In this document: positions 1-4,957 of the stretch, piece by piece
Layout of the letters: every line of letters starts with the position of its first letter
Numbering within the stretch: the stretch's first letter is position 1
Assembly: GCA_030740135.1 (NCBI GenBank)
Contig: JASLXW010000307.1
Location: 1 to 5,242, forward strand
Direction: 5' to 3'
From: Nitrospinota bacterium
GTDB lineage: Bacteria; UBA8248; JACPRG01
Length of the DNA: 5,242 bases
Made by a program: the position numbers and the translations under genes
Notes under the pieces: model-generated
Seen by the model: only the letters and a program-made list of their open reading frames with translations
Told to the model about the DNA's origin: nothing
Database searches by the model: none

Positions 1-187
1 AAAGCGACTTTCGGTCTGTCGAATCTGATGAGCTATATGGAAAATGCGGGTAAGCATGTCTCTCCGTCAGGATGGATCCAGGTATTCAGACCAGCGAGGA
101 CGCTGGTCAGACATCTCAAAAAAACATACGCGTTTCGGTACCCATTCCCCGACGGAAGCCATGGCGGACATTTTCGAACAAAACCAA
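1..187. other. Unassigned sequence at the window's left edge
   Basis: I cannot assign this stretch. Short open frames exist on both strands, but none shows a domain I recognise and none has a convincing ribosome binding site. The plus frame shared with the EAL fragment is open from an ATG at 44, but its first 48 residues do not resemble the part of an EAL domain that should lie there. The sequence joining the EAL fragment on its left is therefore probably foreign, or a scrambled remnant. Confidence 0.4.
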
Positions 188-427
188 AACTCCATTGTGT
201 GTGGGGCCGCACAGGACCCGGAGGCGCGCGCCATTCTCGAGTCAAGCGTGGATTTAGGTAAGAAGCTCGGCATGAGCTTGGTGGCGGAGGGCGTCGAGAC
301 CCAAGAAGACTGAGATCTGGTGGCCGACCTGGGATGTGATCTTGTCCAGGGGAATTTCGTAGCGAGACCGATGCCGGGCGATGAGTTGCCCTCGTGGATT
401 TCCAAGTGGCGGGTGGAGACTCGTTGA
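188..427 (+). pseudogene. EAL-domain (c-di-GMP phosphodiesterase) C-terminal fragment, interrupted by TGA
   Basis: The translation reads as the last 80 or so residues of an EAL domain, the family that hydrolyses cyclic di-GMP in the cytoplasm. Visible landmarks are ARAILESS, the AEGVET motif, then LGCD, VQGNF and ARPMP. The catalytic EAL signature, most metal ligands and the whole N-terminal part are missing, so the piece cannot be active. The frame is cut by TGA at 311-313, directly after QED. Relatives often have tryptophan at this place (QEDW), so TGG to TGA is the simplest cause. The same frame then continues as DLVADLGCD to a stop at 425-427. Similarity starts near 188, where NSIVCGAAQDP aligns with the family's DRSFV-GAAQDP stretch. 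Family assignment is firm. The left breakpoint is approximate. Confidence 0.85.
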
Positions 428-476
428 TGCGAAGATAAATCAAGGGAACGACCTACATCCGAGACAACGTCGGGTT

Positions 477-683
477 TCACATTTCAGTAAGGAACACACC
501 CGATTGAATGGAAATCGTCATGCAAGAAAGGGAAGACTCTACCGAAGATTCTTTTGATTGCGAATCCGCCAACCGCCTCACCGAAGCCGAGGTCAACTCC
601 TCCCCCGCGTCCTTCGTCCTGGCCATATGCGCCTCGAACTCGGCCTCGGGCACGGACGCGGCCTGCTGCCAGCGGGAAGACGG
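477..683 (-). pseudogene. Fragment of a phage/plasmid-type protein (WQ...VPE.EFE...LTSA motif)
   Basis: In the minus frame ending at TGA 477-479, the translation from about 683 begins SSRWQQAASVPEAEFEAHMA and continues RTKDAGEELTSASVRRLAD. From memory, this pattern (tryptophan-glutamine, then a VPE-x-FE helix, then ELT-SA-VRRLA) occurs in phage and plasmid proteins, often just before or within MT-A70-like methyltransferase or ParB-like proteins. The rest to the stop, about 30 serine-rich residues, shows nothing recognisable. There is no start codon or RBS at the left of the similarity, and the frame is closed by TGA near 715, so this looks like a fragment cut from a larger gene. The exact family needs a profile search. 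Confidence 0.5.
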
Positions 684-758
684 ATGGCGTAAAGGGAACT
701 GTGCGCTTCCAGGGATTCATAGTGTATTTGTCATGTTTCTTGATTCAAGCAGCCCGGC

Positions 759-1178
759 TCAAAGTGGCCAGACGATGAGGATCATCGGTATGCTCACCAG
801 CACTACAAGGATTTCCAGCGGCAGTCCCATACGCCAGTAGTCGCCGAATTTGTAACCACCGGGACCCATGATAATGGTGTTGTTCTTGTGCCCAATAGGG
901 GTCAGAAAAGCACAGGATGCAGCCACCGCTACTGCCATCAGGAAAGCGTCTGGATTTGCATCGAGCTGGTTGGCGATATCCATAGCGATGGGCGCAGCGA
1001 TGAGCGCGGTAGCCACGTTGTTGAGCACATCCGAGAGCGTCATAGTCACTATCATCAGGATGGCGAGCACGGCGAATGTGGGTAATCCCCCAGAGTAGTC
1101 CACGATGTGTTTCGCTACCAGTGCGGTGCCTCCGCTCGCCTCCAGAGCCGCGCCGATGGGGATCATCGACCCGAGCAG
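759..1178 (-). pseudogene. SLC13/DASS-type permease, C-terminal fragment
   Basis: These 139 codons encode the end of an integral inner-membrane transporter of the SLC13 (DASS, divalent anion:sodium symporter) family, which normally has over 400 residues. Seen in order: LLGSMIPIGAALEASGG, a hydrophobic helix around FAVLAILMIVTMTL, the signature SDVLNNVATA (the second SNN/NNxAT-type ion and substrate motif), a second helix, ASCAFLTPIGHKNN, then GPGGYKFGDYWRMG and a last helix ending IVWPL before TGA at 759-761. The natural C-terminus is present. About two thirds is lost at the 5' side, where the frame meets TAA at 1188-1190 right after the junction with an integrase fragment. The internal ATG at 1164-1166 is not a real start. 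Substrate cannot be read from this part (sulfate, dicarboxylate and others are possible). Confidence 0.88.
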
Positions 1179-1185
1179 AGATCTA

Positions 1186-1527
1186 AATTATCCGGATTGC
1201 CCTGGGGTGTTCCACCGGGAGGGCAAACCGCTCAACGATTTCAGAAAGGCATGGAAAAAGGCGTGTGAGCACATCGGACTGGACGGATTATTTTTTCACG
1301 ATTTGCGCCGGACAGGGGTTCGGAACCTGATTCGGGCCGGAGTTTCTCAGACTGTGGCGATGAAGATTTCCGGCCACAAGACAGACTCTATCTTTCGCCG
1401 GTATGACATTGTGAGCCAGGAGGACCTGAAAGAGGCCGCCCGAAAGCAAGAGGTCTTCGTGTCACACTTTAGTCACAGTAGGACCACTTTGGAGAAAGCT
1501 GAGGAGATCATCGGGAAGGCTCAATAG
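1186..1527 (+). pseudogene. Tyrosine recombinase (phage-type integrase), C-terminal catalytic fragment
   Basis: The 113 residues read as the C-terminal half of a site-specific tyrosine recombinase. They start inside the catalytic domain (YPDCPGVFHREGKPLNDF), then give HDLRRT (catalytic H38 and R41 of the fragment), SGHKT (H64) and FRRYDIV (nucleophile Y73), followed by a short variable tail. The N-terminal DNA-binding domain, the first catalytic arginine and the catalytic lysine are gone, so it cannot recombine DNA alone. The 5' end is a breakpoint against the permease fragment, and the frame remains open leftward only by chance. The stop lies 24 bp from the 3' end of selC. An integrase gene next to a tRNA 3' end marks the end of an integrated island, and here the remainder of that island seems deleted or replaced. 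Confidence 0.85.
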
Positions 1528-1551
1528 CTTGTAACTCATTGAAATAAAAAC

Positions 1552-1648
1552 TGGCGGAAGCGCGTGGGAGTCGAACCCACCTACCGGGGGTTAAGCCGGA
1601 ACACTGGATTTGAAGTCCAGGAGGGACACCGGAACCCTATGCGCTTCC
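1552..1648 (-). tRNA. selC: tRNA-Sec (anticodon TCA)
   Basis: The minus strand folds as a bacterial selenocysteine tRNA, which inserts selenocysteine at programmed UGA codons with SelA, SelB and SelD. The acceptor stem has 8 bp (GGAAGCGC with GCGCTTCC) and the T stem has 5 bp (GTGGG/CCCAC around TTCGACT), giving the 8+5 arrangement typical of bacterial tRNA-Sec. The anticodon arm is CTGGA-CTTCAAA-TCCAG with TCA at 1611-1613. A D-arm carries CCGGT, and there is a long variable arm with a CCGG/CCGG stem. Discriminator G is at 1555 and CCA is encoded at 1552-1554. Total length is 97 nt, close to the 95 nt of E. coli selC. The D stem has one T-T mismatch by my pairing. No other sel gene is in the window. 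Confidence 0.96.
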
Positions 1649-1686
1649 GAGCAAGGCCATGTTTACGAATCCAGCGGATGTCCTTG

Positions 1687-1715
1687 ATGTTACAGGATTT
1701 GTGAGGCGTTTACAA
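1687..1715 (-). promoter_or_regulatory. Candidate sigma-70 promoter of selC
   Basis: On the minus strand TTGTAA (1710-1715) and TAACAT (1687-1692) are separated by exactly 17 bp and each matches the sigma-70 consensus at 4 of 6 positions. The -10 element lies 38 bp before the tRNA 5' end, leaving a leader of about 30 nt for RNase P to remove. This is plausible by position, but the boxes are weak. Confidence 0.45.
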
Positions 1716-1768
1716 ACCAGCAACCGCATGCAACCATGTGAAGTGATATGCAGGCGTTGGGGTTCCCA

Positions 1769-1791
1769 TTCACACCGTTTTTCACACCGTT
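1769..1791. repeat. Two tandem copies of TTCACACCGTT
   Basis: TTCACACCGTT occurs at 1769-1779 and again at 1781-1791, a period of 12 bp. Closely spaced direct repeats of this size upstream of a ribbon-helix-helix gene are a common operator form. The second copy ends about 40 bp before the -35 box of the RHH gene. Confidence 0.6.
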
Positions 1792-1800
1792 GGATTGGGG

Positions 1801-1815
1801 GTGTCGGATGGACAC
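1801..1815. promoter_or_regulatory. 15-bp palindrome GTGTC-n5-GACAC, possible operator
   Basis: A perfect 5-bp inverted repeat with a 5-bp centre (GTGTCggatgGACAC) lies 16 bp upstream of the -35 box of the RHH gene promoter. It could bind the RHH dimer or another regulator. The function is inferred from position only. Confidence 0.4.
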
Positions 1816-1831
1816 TGACTGGCCCCACCCG

Positions 1832-1861
1832 TTGTCAGCTCCACGTCCCATGTCCTACATT
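1832..1861 (+). promoter_or_regulatory. Candidate sigma-70 promoter for the RHH gene
   Basis: TTGTCA (1832-1837, 5 of 6 matches) and TACATT (1856-1861, 4 of 6) are separated by 18 bp. Predicted transcription start is near 1868, giving a leader of about 35 nt before the GTG start at 1904. Confidence 0.5.
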
Positions 1862-1903
1862 GAGCCTCTTGTGAACCCCGCTCCGTGGGAAAGGTAAGAC
1901 AAC

Positions 1904-2248
1904 GTGGAAAATGTAGTCAAAGACGCCACCATTACCGTCCGAATCCCGCAGGAGCTCAAAGCCTGGGTGCAAGCGCCGGGCACTCTTGGCAAGCGGTCTC
2001 TCTCCGAGACGGTCTGCTGCGCCCTGGACATGGCCCGCACCCAAGAGGAAAACGCCACCACCCCCGAGGCCCCGAGACAGGAGAACGGTCGGGAGGGGGG
2101 AATCGAGATTCCGGGGGAAGATGGAGAATGGCTTCGGGCGCAAGCCAGGGAGACGGGCGTTTCCGAGGCGGGGATACTCACCCATGCCTTGCATCGGCTA
2201 AGAGAGGAATTCGAAGCCGGGAGACTTGCCTGGACTATCCCCGCCTAG
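1904..2248 (+). CDS. Ribbon-helix-helix DNA-binding protein (114 aa)
   Basis: Likely a small cytoplasmic transcription regulator. Residues 7-46 follow the ribbon-helix-helix plan: an alternating beta strand (ATITVRIP) that would lie in the major groove, helix one (QELKAWVQAP) and helix two (RSLSETVCCALDMAR). A polar, proline-rich linker (about 47-70) leads to a second stretch, GEWLRAQARETGVSEAGILT and following residues, whose helix-turn-helix spacing also resembles an RHH unit, so the protein may carry two copies in one chain. I chose GTG at 1904 because GGAAAGG at 1888-1894 lies 9 nt upstream and the first strand then has a normal N-terminal lead. It has its own promoter and palindromic or repeated sites upstream, suggesting autoregulation. 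RHH proteins often act as plasmid, phage or antitoxin regulators. No toxin gene is adjacent. Confidence 0.75.
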   Translation: MENVVKDATITVRIPQELKAWVQAPGTLGKRSLSETVCCALDMARTQEENATTPEAPRQENGREGGIEIPGEDGEWLRAQARETGVSEAGILTHALHRLREEFEAGRLAWTIPA

Positions 2249-2502
2249 AGGCCCTGATCCCACCCCGCCGACTACCCCCGCGTGTGCGCGTACTAGAATC
2301 ATAGATATAGCCGGTAATGACAGACGAAAACGGAGGTTTCTGGAAGGGACAGAAATCAAGAGGCCAGGAACCGGAAGAACCTACCAAGACCCTTTCCCAA
2401 GACCAGGGCCACCACGGCAAAAGGTCAAAAAGGTATAGCACAGAGGGCCGTAGGCAGGGTTTTAGGCCCTCACACCCCGCCCACCTTTCAGCGAATCCGA
2501 AC
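2249..2502. other. Gene-poor gap between the RHH and integrase genes
   Basis: I see no convincing gene. A plus frame from 2317 (83 codons) overlaps the integrase end and looks compositionally like noise, although it begins ATG-ACA-GAC and cannot be fully excluded. The gap may contain an attachment site for the integrase, but no repeat pair in the window identifies it. One hairpin lies at 2443-2471. Confidence 0.45.
2443..2471. other. Hairpin GAGGGCC-n15-GGCCCTC
   Basis: A perfect 7-bp inverted repeat (2443-2449 and 2465-2471) with a 15-nt loop lies 56 bp beyond the integrase stop. It lacks an adjacent T-run on either strand, so a simple intrinsic terminator is not well supported. It could be a back-up terminator or a recombinase-related site. 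Confidence 0.4.
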
Positions 2503-2523
2503 AAAAAGGCCATTCCAGGCCCC
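2503..2523 (-). terminator. Probable intrinsic terminator of the integrase operon
   Basis: Read on the minus strand, GGCC (2521-2518), a 6-nt loop and GGCC (2511-2508) form a GC stem, extended by two possible G-U pairs, followed directly by TTTTT (2507-2503). It begins 3 nt after the integrase stop codon. The stem is short, hence moderate confidence. Confidence 0.5.
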
Positions 2524-2526
2524 AAT

Positions 2527-3504
2527 TCACCCGTTTTCAGTGGTTTCGACCTCGTGGGAGCCGTTTGAGGCCACTTTCCGGGCCACTTCCCCGCCCAAGT
2601 CTTGCCGATTGTCATCGTAAATCGTCAGAATCCGCACGTCCTTGTGGCGGCTGAAGCGTTGAACCGCCCGAAGGTTGCCGTTCGTCAAGTCCAGGGCTTC
2701 GGTAACGGCCGCATGTCGGAGGCCATGAGGCCAAGTCCGGAGGCCGACGCCCTCCCCAAGCTTGCGGATCATGGAGTAGAGGCCCCGGCCCGTTAATCTC
2801 CGTCCCTTCCCGGCCCTATCGAAATTCAGAAAGAGCGGCCCCGGTTCATCCCCCCTCACGGAGAGCCAATCGGCCAGCACAGCCGTTGTCTCGGGCGGAA
2901 GCGTGAGCCGTATCCGTTCTGTCTTACCTTTCCCCAGGACGGCGACCGCCCCGGCCTCAAGGGCCACGTCTGCAAGGTCCAGGGAACACACTTCCGCCCG
3001 GCGCAAGGCCAAGTCAAACAGCAGCCGAAGGATGGCCCGGTCCCGGATGGCCTTGGCCCCCTCCCGCTTGCCCAGGGCGTCCAGCATGAGAACGAACCCC
3101 TCACGTCCAGGCCCCCGGGTGTCCCGGTAGGGTTGCGCCTTGATGTTCGAGATTTCCAATGTCCAGGAAACCAGGCCGAGGGTCCGGGCAAGTCTCACGA
3201 GTGACCGGAGAGCGGCCAAGCGTCGATTGATCGAATTGGCCGCAAGCCCCCGGTCCACCAGCGCCGACTTGTAGGCCAGGGCAAGCCCGTTCGCTTCCCC
3301 ATGCCCCCGGTCCAGGAGTAGCCGGGCGGCTTCGTCCAGGGTCAAGGCCCCGACGAACGCCCGGAAGTCCTCAAGGTCTTGTCGGTAAGCTTCAAGGGTC
3401 CGTTCATTCCGCCCCGACAGAAAAGCATCCACGAGCCGGGTTGTGTCTGGCCCCGGACTTGGACGGGGAGGCGGATTCAGAATGGAAACGGCGGTCTCAT
3501 TCAT
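2527..3504 (-). CDS. Tyrosine recombinase / integrase, complete
   Basis: A 325-residue site-specific recombinase that would cut and rejoin DNA at att sites through a phosphotyrosine link. Residues about 20-108 form the alpha-helical SAM-like DNA-binding domain (RNERTLEAYRQDLEDFRAFV, then SINRRLAALRSLVRLAR). The catalytic domain follows, with all expected residues: R168 in LRRAEV, K194 in GKGKTER, H260 and R263 in HGLRH, H287 in SRHKD and nucleophile Y296 in TIYDD. It is therefore likely active. The ATG at 3504 has an ideal SD, GGAGG at 3512-3516, with a 7-nt spacer. It is the last gene of a minus-strand unit, 57 bp after the 60-aa gene, with a striking palindrome in that gap. It is clearly a different gene from the integrase fragment at 1186-1527. 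No xis could be identified by sequence, although a small neighbour might serve. Confidence 0.95.
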   Translation of the reverse strand: MNETAVSILNPPPRPSPGPDTTRLVDAFLSGRNERTLEAYRQDLEDFRAFVGALTLDEAARLLLDRGHGEANGLALAYKSALVDRGLAANSINRRLAALRSLVRLARTLGLVSWTLEISNIKAQPYRDTRGPGREGFVLMLDALGKREGAKAIRDRAILRLLFDLALRRAEVCSLDLADVALEAGAVAVLGKGKTERIRLTLPPETTAVLADWLSVRGDEPGPLFLNFDRAGKGRRLTGRGLYSMIRKLGEGVGLRTWPHGLRHAAVTEALDLTNGNLRAVQRFSRHKDVRILTIYDDNRQDLGGEVARKVASNGSHEVETTENG

Positions 3505-3519
3505 GGGTTTTCCTCCGGG

Positions 3520-3553
3520 TTTGTTTCCTCAAACGTGCGTTATGGGAAACAAA
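3520..3553. promoter_or_regulatory. 34-bp interrupted palindrome before the integrase RBS
   Basis: TTTGTTTCC (3520-3528) and GGAAACAAA (3545-3553) are perfect 9-bp inverted repeats. Centred between them is a second one, AACG-TG-CGTT (3532-3541). The whole element is symmetric about 3536-3537. On the minus strand it ends 3 nt before the integrase Shine-Dalgarno GGAGG. It could be an operator for a dimeric regulator (for example the HTH protein of this operon) or an mRNA hairpin that modulates integrase expression. Its AT-rich arms stand out in a GC-rich neighbourhood. Confidence 0.6.
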
Positions 3554-3561
3554 ATTTGGGG

Positions 3562-3744
3562 TCATTTCGGCCCCTCGATTTCAAGCTGTCGATCATCGTT
3601 TTGGGCGAACAGGGGCAAGTCGTCGGCCCCCCTATCCGGCCCCCTTTCTCTCCACTTCGGAACCCGACGCGGCCCAAGGTCCGACATGAGCCGAATCTGT
3701 CCCTTAGCTTCCAAGGTGTCCGGGTGTTCTGATTCCGGTTTCAT
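3562..3744 (-). CDS. Small hypothetical protein (60 aa)
   Basis: I do not recognise a family. The protein is short, very polar and highly charged, with many arginines and acidic residues (RRVPKWRERGPDRGADDLPLF) and a short hydrophobic patch DLPLFAQ near the C-terminus. It has no membrane segment or signal peptide. The start at ATG 3742-3744 is chosen over longer frames because GAGGG lies about 9 nt upstream and overlaps the stop codon of the HTH gene (TGA 3756-3758), which ends 11 nt before it. That layout is typical of translational coupling. The gene sits between a regulator and the integrase, the place where small excisionase-like or regulatory proteins are often found, but it shows no clear winged-helix pattern, so I make no functional claim. 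Confidence 0.6.
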   Translation of the reverse strand: MKPESEHPDTLEAKGQIRLMSDLGPRRVPKWRERGPDRGADDLPLFAQNDDRQLEIEGPK

Positions 3745-3755
3745 GGTTCGCGCCC

Positions 3756-4361
3756 TCAAAACGGGGTCCCTCCGGCCACCATGCCCGCTTGCGCGTCGTT
3801 CAGCATGGCGACCAATGCCCGGACGTGCGCCGGAGACGTTGGTTTCGTCCGCCCGTTCTCCCATCGGGAGAGAGTCAGCCAGGACACGCCCAGGCGTCGG
3901 GCAGCTTGGGCTTGGGTCAAATTCAGCGCGTTCCGGGCCTCACGGATGGCCCCAGGCGCGATATCTTCCATCCGGGGGTGTTCGTCCGGGTCCGGCTCCA
4001 AGAGCGCAAGGCGGCTTTCCAGGGCGCGATTTTCTTCTCTCAGCCGAGTGTTCTCAGCCTCAAGATCGAACCGAGTAAGGGGGCCAGTGTAGCGGTCCGG
4101 TAGGGTGTCGAGCTCACGGCTCAAGGCATCCAGCAAGGGGTGATTCGTTTCGGCCCCGGCCATGACTCGCGCCTGGATGTCCGGGTCCAGGTCGGCCAGC
4201 ATTTCATCAGCCGCCCGGCCCCGCGTCCCGTTCGAGAAAATCACTCCCTGGTGTCCGGCCCGGCGAAATTCCTTACCCAACTCTTGCCAGTCGGCCGTAG
4301 CGGAGGACAGACAGGGGGAGACCCCGCCCGCCTTGCGGATGATCTGAAAGAGGGGTGTCAT
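3756..4361 (-). CDS. Coiled-coil / XRE-type helix-turn-helix protein (201 aa)
   Basis: A likely DNA-binding regulator of the element. The C-terminal part (about residues 136-190) is a Cro/C1-type HTH: IREARNALNLTQAQAARRLG, then VSWLTLSRWENGRTKPT, including the LTQ...ARRLGVS...LSRWENG signature. Residues 97-121 (FDLEAENTRLREENRALESR) form a heptad-like coiled coil, probably for dimerisation. The N-terminal 90 residues (with GGVSPCLSSATADWQELGKE and HQGVIFSNGTRGRAADEM) match nothing I can name and may be a sensing or partner-binding domain. The HTH at the C-terminus of a long chain differs from the usual phage repressor order. ATG at 4361 overlaps the previous stop by 4 nt (ATGA), with GGAGGGGGG 6 nt upstream. 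It ends 11 nt before the next gene. It could bind the repeats at 4844-4972 or the palindrome before int. Confidence 0.82.
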   Translation of the reverse strand: MTPLFQIIRKAGGVSPCLSSATADWQELGKEFRRAGHQGVIFSNGTRGRAADEMLADLDPDIQARVMAGAETNHPLLDALSRELDTLPDRYTGPLTRFDLEAENTRLREENRALESRLALLEPDPDEHPRMEDIAPGAIREARNALNLTQAQAARRLGVSWLTLSRWENGRTKPTSPAHVRALVAMLNDAQAGMVAGGTPF

Positions 4362-4555
4362 GACGCGCCCCCCTCCGGCTCAATTTCATCTCTCAGGAAT
4401 CGCCGGACACGCTTCGTCCGGGGGTCACGTCCGATGCACTCCACGTGGACCCATTTCCAGCCGACGAACACAACCCGGCCATGACGACGGCCGTTCTCAT
4501 GGAATCGCACGATGTCGCCCGGCTGGAATTCGGCTTTCTCGGTCTTGGCCCCCAT
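4358..4555 (-). CDS. Small basic, beta-rich hypothetical protein (65 aa)
   Basis: I recognise no named family. The sequence FQPGDIVRFHENGRRHGRVV, then FVGWKWVHVECIGRD and KRVRRFLRDEIEP, alternates in the manner of a small beta-barrel (SH3- or KOW-like), a fold often seen in small nucleic-acid or protein-binding factors. It is arginine-rich and has no membrane segment. The start at 4555 is preferred over an in-frame ATG 30 nt upstream, because AAAGGGGGA lies 7 nt before it and because the ATG shares one base with the stop of the previous gene (TGATG). Its own stop overlaps the start of the HTH gene (ATGA). These overlaps indicate translational coupling and a shared transcript. Confidence 0.7.
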   Translation of the reverse strand: MGAKTEKAEFQPGDIVRFHENGRRHGRVVFVGWKWVHVECIGRDPRTKRVRRFLRDEIEPEGGAS

Positions 4556-4845
4556 CACGCGGTCCCCCTTTCGAGGTGCGCCCATTCGGAGGTATCGGAG
4601 ACCGTCTCAATGAAGGCCTGGACGGGGGAGGGTTGCCCGCTCGCGCTCTCCCCGATGAAGTCAATGAAAACCTCCGCGTCCGGGTTGCGCTCGACGACGT
4701 GCGCCATGACCACAGAAGCGGAAGCGTTCCGGGTGAAGGGGAGGGGAATTTCTCCGGTCCCGAGTGCGGACAGGAAAAACGGATCGTCTCCGAAGTCGGC
4801 GATCCAGGCATGTTCTGAGCGGTAGAGGCGGATGTTCGCTTTCAT
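4555..4845 (-). CDS. Hypothetical protein (96 aa), first gene of the integrase operon
   Basis: A small soluble protein with no signal peptide or membrane helix. The beginning (IRLYRSEHAWIADFGDDPFF) and GTGEIPLPFTRNASASVVMA followed by VVERNPDAEVFIDF suggest a small alpha/beta fold. The pattern 'W-A-F/Y, then L-GT-PLPFTA-A, then NP-A-V' resembles short uncharacterised bacterial proteins I have seen annotated as hypothetical, but I cannot give a function. ATG at 4845 is supported by AAAGGA at 4855-4860. That ribosome binding region is itself part of a 12-bp word repeated twice more upstream, so translation of this gene, and by coupling of the next two, may be controlled by RNA folding or by a bound repressor. 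Confidence 0.72.
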   Translation of the reverse strand: MKANIRLYRSEHAWIADFGDDPFFLSALGTGEIPLPFTRNASASVVMAHVVERNPDAEVFIDFIGESASGQPSPVQAFIETVSDTSEWAHLERGTA

Positions 4846-4903
4846 TGGCCGTGTCCTTTCAAAAATGAACCCGTCTCAAGGGAACCCAGGTAGGACACGG
4901 CCA

Positions 4904-4931
4904 AGTGTAAAACCTGGATTTTCACCCACAA
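4904..4931 (-). promoter_or_regulatory. Weak candidate promoter inside the leader
   Basis: On the minus strand TTGTGG (4926-4931) and TACACT (4904-4909) are 16 bp apart. Matches are poor (3 and 4 of 6). If used, transcription would begin at or within repeat copy B (4893-4904), and the RNA would contain copies B and A only. Confidence 0.25.
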
Positions 4932-4948
4932 GAGACGGGTTCGGGTTG

Positions 4949-4957
4949 ATGATACCA
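4949..4957 (-). promoter_or_regulatory. Candidate extended -10 promoter TGGTATCAT for the operon
   Basis: On the minus strand TGGTATCAT matches the extended -10 form TGnTATAAT with one mismatch. No -35 box is seen, which extended -10 promoters can do without. Repeat copy C (4961-4972) lies directly upstream, where polymerase would contact DNA, so a protein bound to C could affect initiation. The transcript would begin near 4942, at the first arm of the 11-bp inverted repeat. Confidence 0.4.

Larger units (their letters stand above)
1649..1831. other. Intergenic region with tandem and inverted repeats
   Basis: No gene is supported here. The stretch holds the selC promoter candidate, a tandem 12-bp repeat at 1769-1791 and a 15-bp palindrome at 1801-1815. 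Open frames crossing it in both directions (63 and 71 codons) lack recognisable domains. Confidence 0.5.

Noticed and set aside
311..313. TGA as a selenocysteine codon in the EAL fragment
   Set aside because: Relatives carry Trp here, the gene lacks its active site, and I saw no obvious SECIS hairpin following the TGA.
33..480. Long minus-strand frames of 136 and 137 codons
   Set aside because: They are shadows of the EAL fragment, which has clear family motifs on the plus strand.
703..713. GCGCTTCC matching the selC acceptor end, as a possible att copy
   Set aside because: Only 8 bp match and the flanks diverge, which is within chance expectation.
1105..1185. Upstream extension of the integrase fragment to an ATG at 1105
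   Set aside because: These codons are antisense to the permease fragment and match no integrase. The frame is open by chance.
2317..2568. 83-codon plus-strand frame between the RHH and integrase genes
   Set aside because: It has no RBS, no domain and overlaps the integrase end. I kept it only as a remark in the gap entry.
3443..4078. 211-codon plus-strand frame
   Set aside because: It is antisense to the HTH and 60-aa genes, which have RBSs, overlapping stop/start codons and a recognisable HTH. Its translation is low-complexity and lacks domains.
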